Shown piece after piece: positions 55,083 to 64,000 of a DNA stretch of 64,000 bases. A model generated the notes under the pieces. The model was not told the DNA's origin. It was given only the letters and a program-made list of their open reading frames with translations, and ran no database searches. The DNA lies in the NCBI RefSeq assembly GCF_001308265.1, contig NZ_CP012023.1, forward strand, positions 434,001 to 498,000, written 5' to 3'. Positions within the stretch are counted from its first letter, which is position 1, and the number at the start of each line of letters is the position of its first letter. The DNA is from Celeribacter marinus (lineage in GTDB: Bacteria; Pseudomonadota; Alphaproteobacteria; Rhodobacterales; Rhodobacteraceae). The position numbers and the translations under genes were made by a program.

Positions 55083-55938
55083 CGTATGTCTCTCCAAACA
55101 AACACGTGCCCGAACGGCTCGGAACACGAAGCTGGCTCAACGGAGCCGGCCAAATGAAATGCCCAACCACGAAGGAGAAGATCAAGTTTTGGATAAGCGA
55201 ACACATTGGGGGCCTGCCTTACAGCAACCCCGCATCACATCAGCAGCTAGTCATCCCCGACACTTGCGTATCGTTTCCACTGCAGACACGAGCGCTCACG
55301 GTCCAAAACATGGATCGTTAACTTCGTGGCCGCCCCCGTGGCCTTGATGCCCCCCAGTTGGGCACCTTTGAAAATGACCCTAGGTGTGGGGGATCGCAAC
55401 TTATATTTTGACCTAAAAGTGTTAACGCAAGCCCCCAAAGGGCTAATTACTAACCCTAAAGTATATCATTCCGCAACGGAAGCAAACGGGCTGAAATCGT
55501 CATTTAGTCATGAAATTCATGCACTTAAAGTTTGTGCGCACTGATACTTTAGGGTGGAAACAAACGCCTTGGTTTGACTGGATATGGCCAAATTCATGAA
55601 CAGCTAAATAATTTGGTTACCTCAATCCTTAGCGCGAAAACAGGCGGATACGGGCCCAATAACAGGCCGGAAACGATTCGTAGCCAAATTGGAAACAATA
55701 CAGATGAGGGTTAACGATCCGTGCGCTTAATGGGGCATTGCAGCGAACAGCGCGTCTCGACCCAGCGATCAAACCCATATGACAAACGTCAGCGCGCGTT
55801 GGTGTAGAACCTGTCCGAACCGGGTCTCATGCAAAGACGTATTGTCATGAAACCGTTACGATCGCCGTAATCTACGGACCCGTTGCGGGTCACCTTTAGG
55901 CGAAAGGCGCCGCGCAAAACGCGGACAAGATTTGTGTA
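55083..55938. other. 856-bp regulatory region between the giant gene and tRNA-Leu
   Basis: No credible ORF is seen. It is AT-richer than its surroundings and has a 12-bp inverted repeat (ACCCTAAAGTAT at 55453-55464, its complement at 55544-55555), a CATGAA-A-TTCATG palindrome (55509-55521) and TTCATGAA (55593-55600). It probably contains the promoter and operator region of the giant gene. Confidence 0.55.
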
Positions 55939-56024
55939 TGGTACCCGTGGGCGGACTCGAACCGCCAAGCCTGTTACAGCGGGGGATTTTGAATCCCCTG
56001 TGTCTACCATTCCACCACACGGGC
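55939..56024 (-). tRNA. tRNA-Leu(CAA)
   Basis: On the minus strand an 86-nt tRNA with encoded CCA folds with acceptor GCCCGTG/CACGGGT, anticodon stem GGGGA/TCCCC around loop TTCAAAA (anticodon CAA), a long variable arm (CGCTGTAACAGGC-type, class II) and T-arm GGCGGTTCGAGTCCGCC. Class II structure and anticodon fit leucine. Confidence 0.93.
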
Positions 56025-56092
56025 TAAGACGAGGTGCGGTTTAGCCGAGCTTTCCGCCCTCGTCCAGACCCATATCGCACTCAATGCAAATT

Positions 56093-56965
56093 TTATAGTC
56101 GCTCGGCCCCAAAGGTATCGCAGGCCGCCAAAGTTGCCGCCTCAAATCCGGTTTCGAACCACCTTTGGCGCTGCGCAGATGTGCCGTGGGTAAAGGTGTG
56201 CGGAGATGGCACCCGTCCTGCATTGCGTTGCAACGTGTCATCGCCAATTTGCTTGGCGGCATTCATGGCCTCTGCGATGTCGCCCCGCTCTAGGGAGCCA
56301 AACCGCTCTTGCGCATACCGCGCCCAAATTCCCGAATAACAATCTGCCTGTAACTCGATCCGCACAGAAATGGCGTTGCTTTGCGCTTCGCTCACTTGGG
56401 CGCGTAACTGGTTGGCTTGGCCCAAAATTCCCAATTCGTTTTGCACGTGGTGCGCGATTTCATGGGCCACGACATAGGCCGCCGCAAAATCACCGCCCGC
56501 CCCCATCTGGCGCTCCATCGTGACGAAAAAGGCGGTGTCGAGATAGGCCTTTTGATCAGCGGGACAGTAGAACGGGCCGGATGCACCGGATGCGCCACCA
56601 CACGGGCTTTGCGTCACACCTTTGAACAGGACCAAAACAGCCGGTTCATACGGCACCCCGACCTGAGTGGTGAAAATCTCGCTCCAGATTTCTTCGGTGT
56701 CGGCCAAAGTAACGGATACAAAGTCGCCTGCACGCTTGTCCGCCGCCGTGATCGGGGCCGCGCCACTTGTGCTCACGCCACCAGACCCAACCCCCACGCC
56801 GTTGAGCAGCGGTGAGACATCAACACCGAGCAAACCGCCGATGACCACGATAGCAATGAGGCCAAGGCCACCTACCCCGCCCACAGCCTTGCCGCGCGAC
56901 ATGCCACCGGATCGTCCGCGACGATCCTCAATGTTGCGTGATCCACGCCGCCCTTGCCACTTCAT
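56093..56965 (-). CDS. Neutral zinc metallopeptidase (YpfJ-like)
   Basis: A 290-residue protein of the PF04228/YpfJ family. It has one membrane anchor near the N-terminus (GLGLIAIVVIGGLLGVDVSP, about 32), then a periplasmic domain with the zinc motif VVAHEIAHHVQNELG (HExxHH) and a later Glu (ELQADCYSG). The Cys pair in QSPCGGASG and FYCPAD may form a disulfide. The natural substrate is unknown. ATG 56965 (MKWQGRRGSRN) is chosen; four more codons upstream to 56977 are unlikely. Confidence 0.85.
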   Translation of the reverse strand: MKWQGRRGSRNIEDRRGRSGGMSRGKAVGGVGGLGLIAIVVIGGLLGVDVSPLLNGVGVGSGGVSTSGAAPITAADKRAGDFVSVTLADTEEIWSEIFTTQVGVPYEPAVLVLFKGVTQSPCGGASGASGPFYCPADQKAYLDTAFFVTMERQMGAGGDFAAAYVVAHEIAHHVQNELGILGQANQLRAQVSEAQSNAISVRIELQADCYSGIWARYAQERFGSLERGDIAEAMNAAKQIGDDTLQRNAGRVPSPHTFTHGTSAQRQRWFETGFEAATLAACDTFGAERL

Positions 56966-57121
56966 CGTACACCTCACATCACACTACGGCGCCACCATAC
57001 GGTCCCGCGCGGCGCTCTCAAGCAAAAACACGCGGTTGTGTGCGCACGGCGCGCTACAAACCTTGACCCGTCGCGCGCATTGGTGCCTAAAGGCGCAAAA
57101 TCACCGAGGAAATGAGAGCCG

Positions 57122-57700
57122 ATGATCACGCGCCTATATCAATGGACCTTGCGTCTCGCCCAAAGCCCGAATGCCCTTTGGGCCTTGGCGATTGTTGCGT
57201 TTATCGAAAGCTCTGTCTTTCCGATCCCGCCCGACATTTTAATGATCCCGTTGATCATCGCCCGCCCGCGCGAAGCGTTCAAAATTGCGGGCATCGCCAC
57301 CGTGGCCTCCGTGCTTGGCGGCATGCTTGGCTATTGGATCGGCTTCGGCGCGTTCGAAACCATCGGCCGGCCTGTGTTGGAATTCTACGGCAAGGATGCC
57401 TATTTCGACGAATTCGCGGTCACGTATAATGAATACGGTGCATGGGCCGTGTTGATCGCGGGCGTCACACCGTTTCCGTATAAGGTCATCACCATCCTGT
57501 CTGGCACCACCCATCTGTCCTTGCCCGTCTTCGTTGCGGCGTCCATTTTCGCGCGATCCTTGCGGTTCTTTATTGTCGCCACTCTCTTGTGGAAATTCGG
57601 AGAGCTTATTCGCGTGTTCATCGAGCGCCGTTTGGGGCTTATCTTCACGCTGTTGATTGTCATCTTTATCGGCGGCTTTTACGCGGTGAAATTCATATGA
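57122..57700 (+). CDS. YqaA/DedA-family (VTT) membrane protein
   Basis: A 192-residue inner-membrane protein with four or five helices. It shows the VTT/SNARE-associated signatures FPIPPDILMIPLIIA, GMLGYWIGFGAFE and GVTPFPYKVITILSG. DedA-like proteins act in lipid flipping and envelope homeostasis in other bacteria. Its TGA overlaps the dsbB ATG, so the two are translated together. Confidence 0.85.
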   Translation: MITRLYQWTLRLAQSPNALWALAIVAFIESSVFPIPPDILMIPLIIARPREAFKIAGIATVASVLGGMLGYWIGFGAFETIGRPVLEFYGKDAYFDEFAVTYNEYGAWAVLIAGVTPFPYKVITILSGTTHLSLPVFVAASIFARSLRFFIVATLLWKFGELIRVFIERRLGLIFTLLIVIFIGGFYAVKFI

Positions 57701-58194
57701 CCTCGATGATCAACGCCCTCACCCGCCTGTCGCGCCGCCAAATCGCGCTTCTTGCCGGATTTGGATCGCTCTTTGTCTTGCTTGGTGCCTTCGCATTTCA
57801 GGCGGCGGGGTACGCCCCCTGTGCGATGTGCCTGTGGCAGCGCTGGCCCCATGCGATCGCCTTTGGGTTTGGCATCCTCTTTGCGCTAACGCGGTTCGGA
57901 TTTATCCCCCCCCTTGGTGTGCTGACAATGGGCATCTCGGCGGGTCTGGGCCTCTATCATACCGGTGTCGAGCGCGATTGGTGGGAGGGGCCGACCTCGT
58001 GCACCTCTGCGGGTGACGGGCTTTCAGGCCTGTCGGGCATGGATCTTTTGCCCTCGGCCAGCATGGATGCGTCTTTGGTGCTGTGCGACGAAGTGGTGTG
58101 GGATCTGTTCGGGCTGTCAATGGCCTCCTACAATGCCCTCGCTTCATTGGCGTTCGTGGCCCTGTGGATCTGGGCATGGAAATCACGCGCCTGA
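57697..58194 (+). CDS. dsbB: Disulfide bond formation protein B (DsbB family)
   Basis: A 165-residue four-helix membrane protein that reoxidises DsbA with quinone. It has the first periplasmic CxxC in GYAPCAMCLWQRWPH (about 43-46) and a second loop with Cys in PTSCTSAGDG and LVLCDEVVWD, the DsbB four-Cys pattern. ATG 57697 overlaps the DedA-like stop (ATGA). No dsbA gene is in the window. Confidence 0.88.
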   Translation: MTSMINALTRLSRRQIALLAGFGSLFVLLGAFAFQAAGYAPCAMCLWQRWPHAIAFGFGILFALTRFGFIPPLGVLTMGISAGLGLYHTGVERDWWEGPTSCTSAGDGLSGLSGMDLLPSASMDASLVLCDEVVWDLFGLSMASYNALASLAFVALWIWAWKSRA

Positions 58195-58211
58195 CGCCCT
58201 AAGTATAGCCC

Positions 58212-58358
58212 ATGACCAAAGAGACCGCAAAGATCGTACCGCTCAAGACCGGCAAACGCCGCCTTGGGTCTGACATGGCGGACCTGCGCGCGCAGGCTCT
58301 CAAAGAGCGGCTAAAACGCGCCAATCCTCTTAATCGCTTCAAGCTGCGCAAAAAGTAG
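58212..58358 (+). CDS. Small basic protein ORF (48 aa)
   Basis: ATG 58212 to TAG 58356-58358 encodes a Lys/Arg-rich peptide (MTKETAKIVPLKTGKRRLGS at the start; RFKLRKK at the end) with a central amphipathic helix (MADLRAQALKERLKRAN). There is no good ribosome-binding site and I recognise no family. It sits between dsbB and gyrA in the same direction. It may be real, but could be chance. Confidence 0.4.
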   Translation: MTKETAKIVPLKTGKRRLGSDMADLRAQALKERLKRANPLNRFKLRKK

Positions 58359-58419
58359 ACGGACCTTCCAGATAGTGCGGGGCGCACTGCGTGCGACATG
58401 AAACGGATCGACCATTGCA

Positions 58420-58438
58420 CCCCATATCCCGTATGGGG
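58420..58438. promoter_or_regulatory. Palindrome in the gyrA upstream region
   Basis: CCCCATA-TCCCG-TATGGGG is a perfect 7-bp inverted repeat 52 bases before the gyrA start. It may be a stem-loop or an operator; a role in gyrA control is speculation. Confidence 0.4.
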
Positions 58439-58490
58439 TACAGTGCCGAACAACACCATATAGATCATAGACAAACAACAGGCGGACAAC

Positions 58491-61298
58491 GTGAGCGACA
58501 CTCCCCAAACCCCTGACAACGAAGACGAAAACATCCGCACGCCCTTTCCATGGGACGGGCCGCATATCTCCATCACCCAAGAGATGAAATCGAGCTATCT
58601 CGATTACGCCATGTCGGTGATCGTGAGCCGTGCCATTCCCGACCTGCGCGATGGTCTAAAACCCGTACACCGCCGCATCTTGTTTGCGATGTATGAGGCG
58701 GGCAACACCCACGACAAGAGCTACCGTAAATCGGCGCGCTCGGTGGGCGACACCATGGGCAAATATCACCCGCACGGGGACAGCGCGATTTATGACGCGT
58801 TGGTCCGTATGGCACAGCCGTTTTCGATGTCGCTGCCGCTGTTGGACGGTCAGGGGAACTTTGGCTCGATGGACGGCGATATGGCCGCCGCGATGCGCTA
58901 TACCGAAGTGCGCATGGACAAACCTGCCGCCTACCTGTTGGCCGATATCGACAAGGACACCGTTGATTTCGTTCTGAACTATGACGGTAAAGACAAAGAG
59001 CCAACGGTTCTGCCCGCCCGCTATCCCAACATGCTTGTGAACGGCGCAGGTGGTATTGCTGTGGGTATGGCCACGAACATCCCGCCCCACAACTTGGGCG
59101 AAATCGTTGATGCCACGCTTGCTCTGATCGAAAACCCCGATGTGTCGACCGAACGGTTGATGGAGATTGTGCCGGGTCCGGATTTTCCAACCGGTGCGAT
59201 GATGCTTGGGCGTGCTGGTGCGCGCAAAGCCTATCTTGAGGGCCGCGGCTCGGTGATTATCCGCGCCAAAACCCGCGTCGAGGAAATTCGCAAGGACCGC
59301 TACGCCATTGTGGTCGACGAAATCCCTTATCAGGTGAACAAGGCCACGATGATCGAAAAGATCGCCGAACTTGTCCGCGACAAAAAGGTCGAGGGGATTT
59401 CCCACGTCCAAGACGAATCCGACCGCAACGGCGTGCGCGTTGTGATCGAGCTGAAACGCGATGCAACGCCCGAGGTGGTGCTCAACCAACTCTACCGCTT
59501 TACGCCGCTGCAAACCTATTTCGGGTGCAACATGTTGGCGCTCAACGGCGGTCGCCCCGAGCAATTGACGCTGCGCCTGTTCCTTGAACACTTCATCACC
59601 TTCCGTGAGGAAGTGGTGGCACGCCGCACCGCGTTCGAGCTGCGCAAAGCCCGCGACCGCGCCCATATTCTATGTGGTCTGGCCGTGGCTGTGACCAATG
59701 TCGACGAAGTTGTCGCCACCATCCGCGCCTCTGCGGATGCAGCCCAAGCGCGTGCGAAACTGATGGAGCGGCGTTGGCCCGCCCTTGATATCGCGCCCTA
59801 TATTCAGCTGATCGACGATCCATCCCATAAGATGAACGATGACGGCACCTATAACCTATCCGAAACACAGGCCCGCGCCATTCTGGAGTTGCGTCTGCAA
59901 CGTCTGACACAGATCGGCGTCAAGGAAGTCACTGACGAGCTGCAAGAACTTGCAGGTAAAATCAAAGACTTCCTCGCTATTCTCGCCTCGCGTGAGCGGA
60001 TCATGGAAATCATCTCCAATGAGTTGACGGAGGTGAAAACCCTCTTTGCCGTGCCGCGCCGCACCGAGATTGTGGACTGGTCGGGCGATATGGCCGACGA
60101 GGATCTGATCGAGAAAGAGGATATGGTCGTGACCATCACCTCGTCCGGTTGGGCAAAACGCACACCGCTCGCTGACTACCGCGCCCAAAAGCGCGGCGGT
60201 AAAGGCGTATCGGGCATGTCGACCAAGGACGAGGATGTCATCACGACCTTGTTTGTGGCCAACACCCACACGCAACTGCTGTTCTTCACCGATGACGGTA
60301 TGGCGTATAAGCTCAAAACATGGCGTCTCCCGCTTGGCGGGCGCACGGCCAAAGGCAAGCCATTGCTGCAAATCCTGCCGATCCCGCAAAAGGTGTCGAT
60401 CGCCGCGATTATGCCAGTGGACCGCGACGAGGTGGATTGGGACGACCTTCAGGTCGTGTTCGCCACCTCCAAAGGCTCGGTGCGCCGCAACCGCCTGTCT
60501 GATTTCACCAACGTGAAATCGAACGGCAAAATCGCGATGAAGTTCGAGGGCGAAGACGAAAACACCCGCCTGATCAACGTGCGCATTTGCGACGAGAACG
60601 ACGATGTGATGCTTGTGACCTCATCGGGTCGCGCCATCCGTTTCCCCGTCACCGATGTGCGCGTGTTTAACTCGCGCTCCTCAACAGGTGTGCGCGGCAT
60701 CAAATTGGTCAATGACGGCGACGAAGTGGTGTCGATGTCGGTGATCAAGCACTTTGACGCCGAAAGCTATGAGCGTCAGGCCTACCTCAAGATGCGCCGC
60801 GCGCAAGTGGGTGCGGATGAGGTCGAGGGCACGGATGACGACGAAGAGGTGTCCGAAGGCTCGATTGATACAGCCCGCTTTGACGAGATGAAGGCGGCCG
60901 AGGAACTCCTCGTCACCATCACAACAGGCGGCGTGGGCAAGCTTTCGTCCAGTCACGACTACCCGGTGCGCGGTCGCGGGGGCCAAGGGGTCACAGCCAT
61001 GGAGAAATCCATGCGTGGCGGACCTATTGTGGCCTCCTTCCCTGTCGCCATTGAGGACCAGATCATGCTGGCCACCTCCAAAGGTCAGTCGATCCGCTGT
61101 CCCGTTGGTGGCATCTCGTTCCGCTCACGCGGCGCGGGCGGCGTGAAAGTGTTCAACACGGGCAAAGGCGAAGAAGTCGTGTCCGTGGCCTACATCGCAG
61201 AGTCAGAAGACGACGATGTGACAGACGAGGCAACCACAGACACCTCGGTGCAGACACCCGACACTGGCACAACGCCCGTCGACACGACTGACACCTAG
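58491..61298 (+). CDS. gyrA: DNA gyrase subunit A
   Basis: Subunit A of gyrase cuts and rejoins DNA to introduce negative supercoils. The 935-residue product has the N-terminal block [20 protein letters not shown] (about 36-55), the quinolone region [18 protein letters not shown] with wild-type-like Ser and Asp (about 92-109), the catalytic Tyr in AMRYTEVRM, and the GyrA box [11 protein letters not shown] in the C-terminal domain. The C-terminal part carries an acidic insert ([15 protein letters not shown]) and ends in an Asp/Thr-rich tail. The start is GTG 58491 with AGGCGG upstream. Confidence 0.97.
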   Translation: MSDTPQTPDNEDENIRTPFPWDGPHISITQEMKSSYLDYAMSVIVSRAIPDLRDGLKPVHRRILFAMYEAGNTHDKSYRKSARSVGDTMGKYHPHGDSAIYDALVRMAQPFSMSLPLLDGQGNFGSMDGDMAAAMRYTEVRMDKPAAYLLADIDKDTVDFVLNYDGKDKEPTVLPARYPNMLVNGAGGIAVGMATNIPPHNLGEIVDATLALIENPDVSTERLMEIVPGPDFPTGAMMLGRAGARKAYLEGRGSVIIRAKTRVEEIRKDRYAIVVDEIPYQVNKATMIEKIAELVRDKKVEGISHVQDESDRNGVRVVIELKRDATPEVVLNQLYRFTPLQTYFGCNMLALNGGRPEQLTLRLFLEHFITFREEVVARRTAFELRKARDRAHILCGLAVAVTNVDEVVATIRASADAAQARAKLMERRWPALDIAPYIQLIDDPSHKMNDDGTYNLSETQARAILELRLQRLTQIGVKEVTDELQELAGKIKDFLAILASRERIMEIISNELTEVKTLFAVPRRTEIVDWSGDMADEDLIEKEDMVVTITSSGWAKRTPLADYRAQKRGGKGVSGMSTKDEDVITTLFVANTHTQLLFFTDDGMAYKLKTWRLPLGGRTAKGKPLLQILPIPQKVSIAAIMPVDRDEVDWDDLQVVFATSKGSVRRNRLSDFTNVKSNGKIAMKFEGEDENTRLINVRICDENDDVMLVTSSGRAIRFPVTDVRVFNSRSSTGVRGIKLVNDGDEVVSMSVIKHFDAESYERQAYLKMRRAQVGADEVEGTDDDEEVSEGSIDTARFDEMKAAEELLVTITTGGVGKLSSSHDYPVRGRGGQGVTAMEKSMRGGPIVASFPVAIEDQIMLATSKGQSIRCPVGGISFRSRGAGGVKVFNTGKGEEVVSVAYIAESEDDDVTDEATTDTSVQTPDTGTTPVDTTDT

Positions 61299-61338
61299 AC
61301 CGATTAACGGGCAAGACCCTACGACATAAACATCGGGG

Positions 61339-61360
61339 TGCGGGGGCAATAGCTCCCGCA
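61339..61360 (+). terminator. Possible terminator after gyrA
   Basis: TGCGGGGGC and AGCTCCCGCA form an imperfect stem around AATA, followed by TTCTCTTT. The T-tract is weak. Confidence 0.5.
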
Positions 61361-61401
61361 TTCTCTTTGAAACACCCCTCAAACGCACTATGTGAGCGCT
61401 C

Positions 61402-62748
61402 ATGACAGATAAAACACTCCACATCGTCGGCGGCGGCATGGCCGGTTCCGAAGCGGCATGGCAAGCGGCCAATCTTGGCATCAACGTTGTGCTTCACGAA
61501 ATGCGTCCAAAGGTCGAAACCTTTGCGCATCAAACTGGCAATTTTGGCGAGATGGTGTGTTCTAACTCGTTTCGCTCGGATGATGACGAACAAAACGCCG
61601 TTGGACTGTTGCATTGGGAAATGCGCGCGGCGGGTGGCCTCGTCATGGCGTCTGCGGATGCCAACAAACTGCCCGCAGGTGGCGCATTGGCCGTGGACCG
61701 CGAAGCGTTTGCCGAGCACATCACCGCAAAAATTAACGCCCATCCGCTGATCTCGGTCGAATTCGGCGAAGTGTCCGAGCTGCCCACGGACGGCACATGG
61801 TTGTTTGCGACAGGACCGTTGACCTCTCCCGCCCTTGGCGCCGCGATTGCCGCCGAGACGGGCACAGACCGCTTGGCGTTTTTCGACGCCATCGCGCCAA
61901 TTGTCTACGCCGACAGCGTCAACATGGACATTGCGTGGCTCCAATCGCGCTACGACAAGGGCGAGACAGAAGAAGAGCAAAAAGCCTACCTCAACTGCCC
62001 GATGACCAAGGACCAGTACGAGGCCTTTATCGACGCGCTCGCCGCCGCCGACAAAACCGAATTTCACGAAGGCGAAACGGCGGGCTATTTCGACGGCTGT
62101 TTGCCAATCGAAGTGATGGCCGAGCGCGGTCGCGAAACCCTGCGCTTTGGCCCGATGAAACCCGTGGGGCTCACCAACGCCAATGGCCCCGAAAACAAGC
62201 CCTACGCCGTGGTGCAGCTGCGCCGCGACAACAAGCTGGGGACGCTCTACAATATCGTCGGCTTTCAGACCAAAATGAAATACGGCGCCCAGACCGAAGT
62301 GTTCAAAATGATCCCAGGGCTTGAGGATGCATCCTTTGCCCGTTTGGGCGGCATCCACCGCAACACATTCCTCAACTCGCCCACATTACTTGACGACCAG
62401 ATGCGTTTGAAATCACGTCCGAATATCCGGTTCGCGGGTCAGGTTACGGGCGTTGAGGGCTACGTGGAAAGTGCGGCAATGGGCCTGCTCGCGGGGCGCA
62501 TGGCCGCCGCCGAACTTTTGGGCCGCGACCTACCGCCGCCGCCGTTCACAACGGCTATGGGCGCGCTGATCAACCACATCACGGGTGGCGCGGAGGCCAA
62601 AACCTTTCAGCCAATGAACGTGAACTTTGGCCTGTTCCCCCCGCTTGACGGGATGCGTGGCGGCCGCAAGGGGCGCAAAGAGCGCTACAAAGGCTACACA
62701 GATCGCGCCAAAGATGACTACAATCAATGGCTTGACGGGCAAATCTAA
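61402..62748 (+). CDS. trmFO: Methylenetetrahydrofolate-tRNA-(uracil-5-)-methyltransferase
   Basis: Folate- and FAD-dependent formation of m5U54 (T54) in the tRNA T-loop. The 448-residue protein has the N-terminal dinucleotide loop [27 protein letters not shown], the [11 protein letters not shown] block (about 50) with the catalytic Cys, [11 protein letters not shown] and FYLNCPM-type Cys motif ([34 protein letters not shown]). The family's GDFFVNF-like region falls in the C-terminus. It overlaps gluQRS by one base. Confidence 0.95.
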   Translation: MTDKTLHIVGGGMAGSEAAWQAANLGINVVLHEMRPKVETFAHQTGNFGEMVCSNSFRSDDDEQNAVGLLHWEMRAAGGLVMASADANKLPAGGALAVDREAFAEHITAKINAHPLISVEFGEVSELPTDGTWLFATGPLTSPALGAAIAAETGTDRLAFFDAIAPIVYADSVNMDIAWLQSRYDKGETEEEQKAYLNCPMTKDQYEAFIDALAAADKTEFHEGETAGYFDGCLPIEVMAERGRETLRFGPMKPVGLTNANGPENKPYAVVQLRRDNKLGTLYNIVGFQTKMKYGAQTEVFKMIPGLEDASFARLGGIHRNTFLNSPTLLDDQMRLKSRPNIRFAGQVTGVEGYVESAAMGLLAGRMAAAELLGRDLPPPPFTTAMGALINHITGGAEAKTFQPMNVNFGLFPPLDGMRGGRKGRKERYKGYTDRAKDDYNQWLDGQI

Positions 62749-63587
62749 TGTCTTTTGCGACCCGATTTGCACCCTCTCCAACGGGACCGCTGCACATCGG
62801 GCACGCCTACTCCGCGATGCTCGGCCACCAAATGGCGCGCGATGCCGGCGGGCGTTTTTTGCTACGGATGGAAGACACCGACCTTGAGCGGTCAAAGCCC
62901 GAATGGGCGGCGCTTATTGTCGAGGATCTGACGTGGCTCGGACTGACATGGGACGGTCCTGTTGTGAGCCAAGCCGCACAGCTGGACAGCTACACGGATA
63001 GCGTGGAGCGCCTTGAGACTATGGGGCTATTGTATCCATGTTCGTGCACCCGCGCCGATATTCGCGCGGCCCTCGCCGCCCCACAAGAGGGCGTGGCCCA
63101 TGACGTCTACCCCCGCACCTGCAAAGCGCGCACGATGTCCACGCGCAAGGACGGTGACGCACTGCGTCTCCACCTTGATCGCGCACTAGAGCAGTTAAGC
63201 GGCACCCCCGTGCGCTTTGCCGAAACGGGCGCGGCACATGCGGGGCTGCACACGGTCGACGCGGCGCAGGCGCTACGCGAGATCGGCGATGTGGTTTTGT
63301 CGCGCAAAGGCGAGGATATCGTGGCTTACTTTCTGGCCTCCGCTCTCGATGACGTGGCCCAAGGGATCACACATGTGGTGCGCGGCGAGGATCTTTTCGC
63401 ATTTACAGCGATCCAAGTGATTTTATTGACGCTGCTCGATCTGCCTGTCCCGATCTATCACCACCACGCGCTCATTCGCGATGAGGCTGGCAAACGCCTC
63501 GCCAAACGCGACGATGCCAAAGCAATCTCGACATTTCGCAACGAGGGATATAGCCCCGACGACATCAAACGTATGGTCGAGATTTAG
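62748..63587 (+). CDS. gluQRS: Glutamyl-Q tRNA(Asp) synthetase
   Basis: Glutamylates queuosine at position 34 of tRNA-Asp. The 279-residue protein is a GluRS core without the anticodon-binding domain: FAPSPTGPLHIGHAYSAM (HIGH), RMEDTDLERSKPEWAA, zinc ligands in YPCSCTRADI and YPRTCKA, and KRLAKRDDA in place of KMSKS. Its ATG overlaps the trmFO stop (TAATG), so two tRNA modification enzymes share an operon. Confidence 0.95.
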   Translation: MSFATRFAPSPTGPLHIGHAYSAMLGHQMARDAGGRFLLRMEDTDLERSKPEWAALIVEDLTWLGLTWDGPVVSQAAQLDSYTDSVERLETMGLLYPCSCTRADIRAALAAPQEGVAHDVYPRTCKARTMSTRKDGDALRLHLDRALEQLSGTPVRFAETGAAHAGLHTVDAAQALREIGDVVLSRKGEDIVAYFLASALDDVAQGITHVVRGEDLFAFTAIQVILLTLLDLPVPIYHHHALIRDEAGKRLAKRDDAKAISTFRNEGYSPDDIKRMVEI

Positions 63588-63591
63588 GCGC

Positions 63592-63951
63592 TCAGGTCAT
63601 CGGCTTGGACAATTCCACCGTCTCGCCACCGCGCACAGCCGTATAAAAACACGAGCGGCGGTTGGTGTGACATGCGGGTCCAGTTTGATTGACCGTCACC
63701 AAAATACAGTCGCTGTCACAATCAAAGCGGAAATCAACCAACTCCTGAAGATGCCCCGAGGTTTCGCCCTTGACCCAAAACGCCTGACGCGAGCGCGACC
63801 AATAGGTGACTTTGCCACTCTCAAGCGTCTTTGCCACGCTTTGCGCATTCATCCACGCCATCATCAAAACCTCACCCGTTGCGGCATCTTGCGCAATTGC
63901 GGGGATCAGTCCTTTGTCATCAAATTTTAGGGACGCAGGGTCAAAGGGCAT
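63592..63951 (-). CDS. hisI: Phosphoribosyl-AMP cyclohydrolase
   Basis: Opens the purine ring of phosphoribosyl-AMP in histidine synthesis. The 119-residue product is a stand-alone HisI with [16 protein letters not shown] (about 19), the Asp/Cys metal sites [21 protein letters not shown] (shown CDSDCILV and [13 protein letters not shown]) and no HisE domain. Convergent with gluQRS, four bases apart. The last 49 bases to the window end contain only its upstream region. Confidence 0.95.
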   Translation of the reverse strand: MPFDPASLKFDDKGLIPAIAQDAATGEVLMMAWMNAQSVAKTLESGKVTYWSRSRQAFWVKGETSGHLQELVDFRFDCDSDCILVTVNQTGPACHTNRRSCFYTAVRGGETVELSKPMT

Positions 63952-64000
63952 GTTGGGTTCTTTCCTTGTGGCATCGGTTGCCCTATCTAAAAGGCCACGT

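Overview
The window looks like chromosome of a Roseobacter-group alphaproteobacterium (Rhodobacteraceae/Roseobacteraceae). Supporting signs are a trgA-trgB tellurite pair, a photolyase next to a cyclopropane-fatty-acid-synthase-like methyltransferase, long PstA/PstC permeases, a Hint-tailed RTX giant protein, TrmFO plus GluQRS, a GC-rich sequence and tight ATGA gene overlaps. Genus cannot be fixed from the sequence alone.

Left edge (1-2772) is the end of an integrated mobile element. A relaxase-like gene runs off the left edge, an IS3-family insertion sequence (697-1916) sits just upstream of it, and the IS has removed the N-terminus of a tyrosine integrase. The integrase is followed by the 3' half of a tRNA-Gly(CCC) gene, which marks the attachment site and the boundary with the chromosome. 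The intact tRNA should lie beyond the left edge.

2773-28000 is housekeeping and metabolic DNA: an SCP2 protein; zwf-pgl-pgi (entry to the Entner-Doudoroff/pentose phosphate routes) behind a LacI-type palindrome; a cysteine-rich radical SAM protein; cobalamin genes on both strands (cbiD-cobK with a glycosylase and an esterase; cobA-cobB); an MFS transporter; trgA-trgB; a Cfa-like methyltransferase and photolyase; an Atm1-type ABC exporter; a LysM protein; a LOG-type hydrolase; RarD; SodB; and a fusion of a Gfo/Idh/MocA oxidoreductase with an aldo-keto reductase.

28063-35533 is a complete phosphate system read leftwards (phoR, pstS, pstC, pstA, pstB, phoU, phoB), with three 11-base PhoB-type repeats before pstS and a terminator-like hairpin between pstS and pstC. 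Next come a gamma-carbonic-anhydrase-like protein, gmk, a PAS protein, a GNAT acetyltransferase and class II DAHP synthase. 40472-46258 is a branched-chain amino acid importer (livK-G-F-H-M) followed by a MobA-like nucleotidyltransferase. LivG carries a histone-H1-like Lys/Ala tail.

46239-55082 holds two Hint-domain proteins: a free-standing one whose presumed catalytic Cys is residue 2, and a giant secreted RTX/tandem-cadherin-like protein of about 2540 residues. The giant gene is split by a one-base frameshift and contains four nearly identical 558-bp repeats. An upstream region of about 860 bp has striking inverted repeats, then tRNA-Leu(CAA).

56093-63951 returns to housekeeping: a zinc metallopeptidase, a DedA-like protein with DsbB, a 48-codon basic ORF, gyrA, trmFO, gluQRS and hisI.
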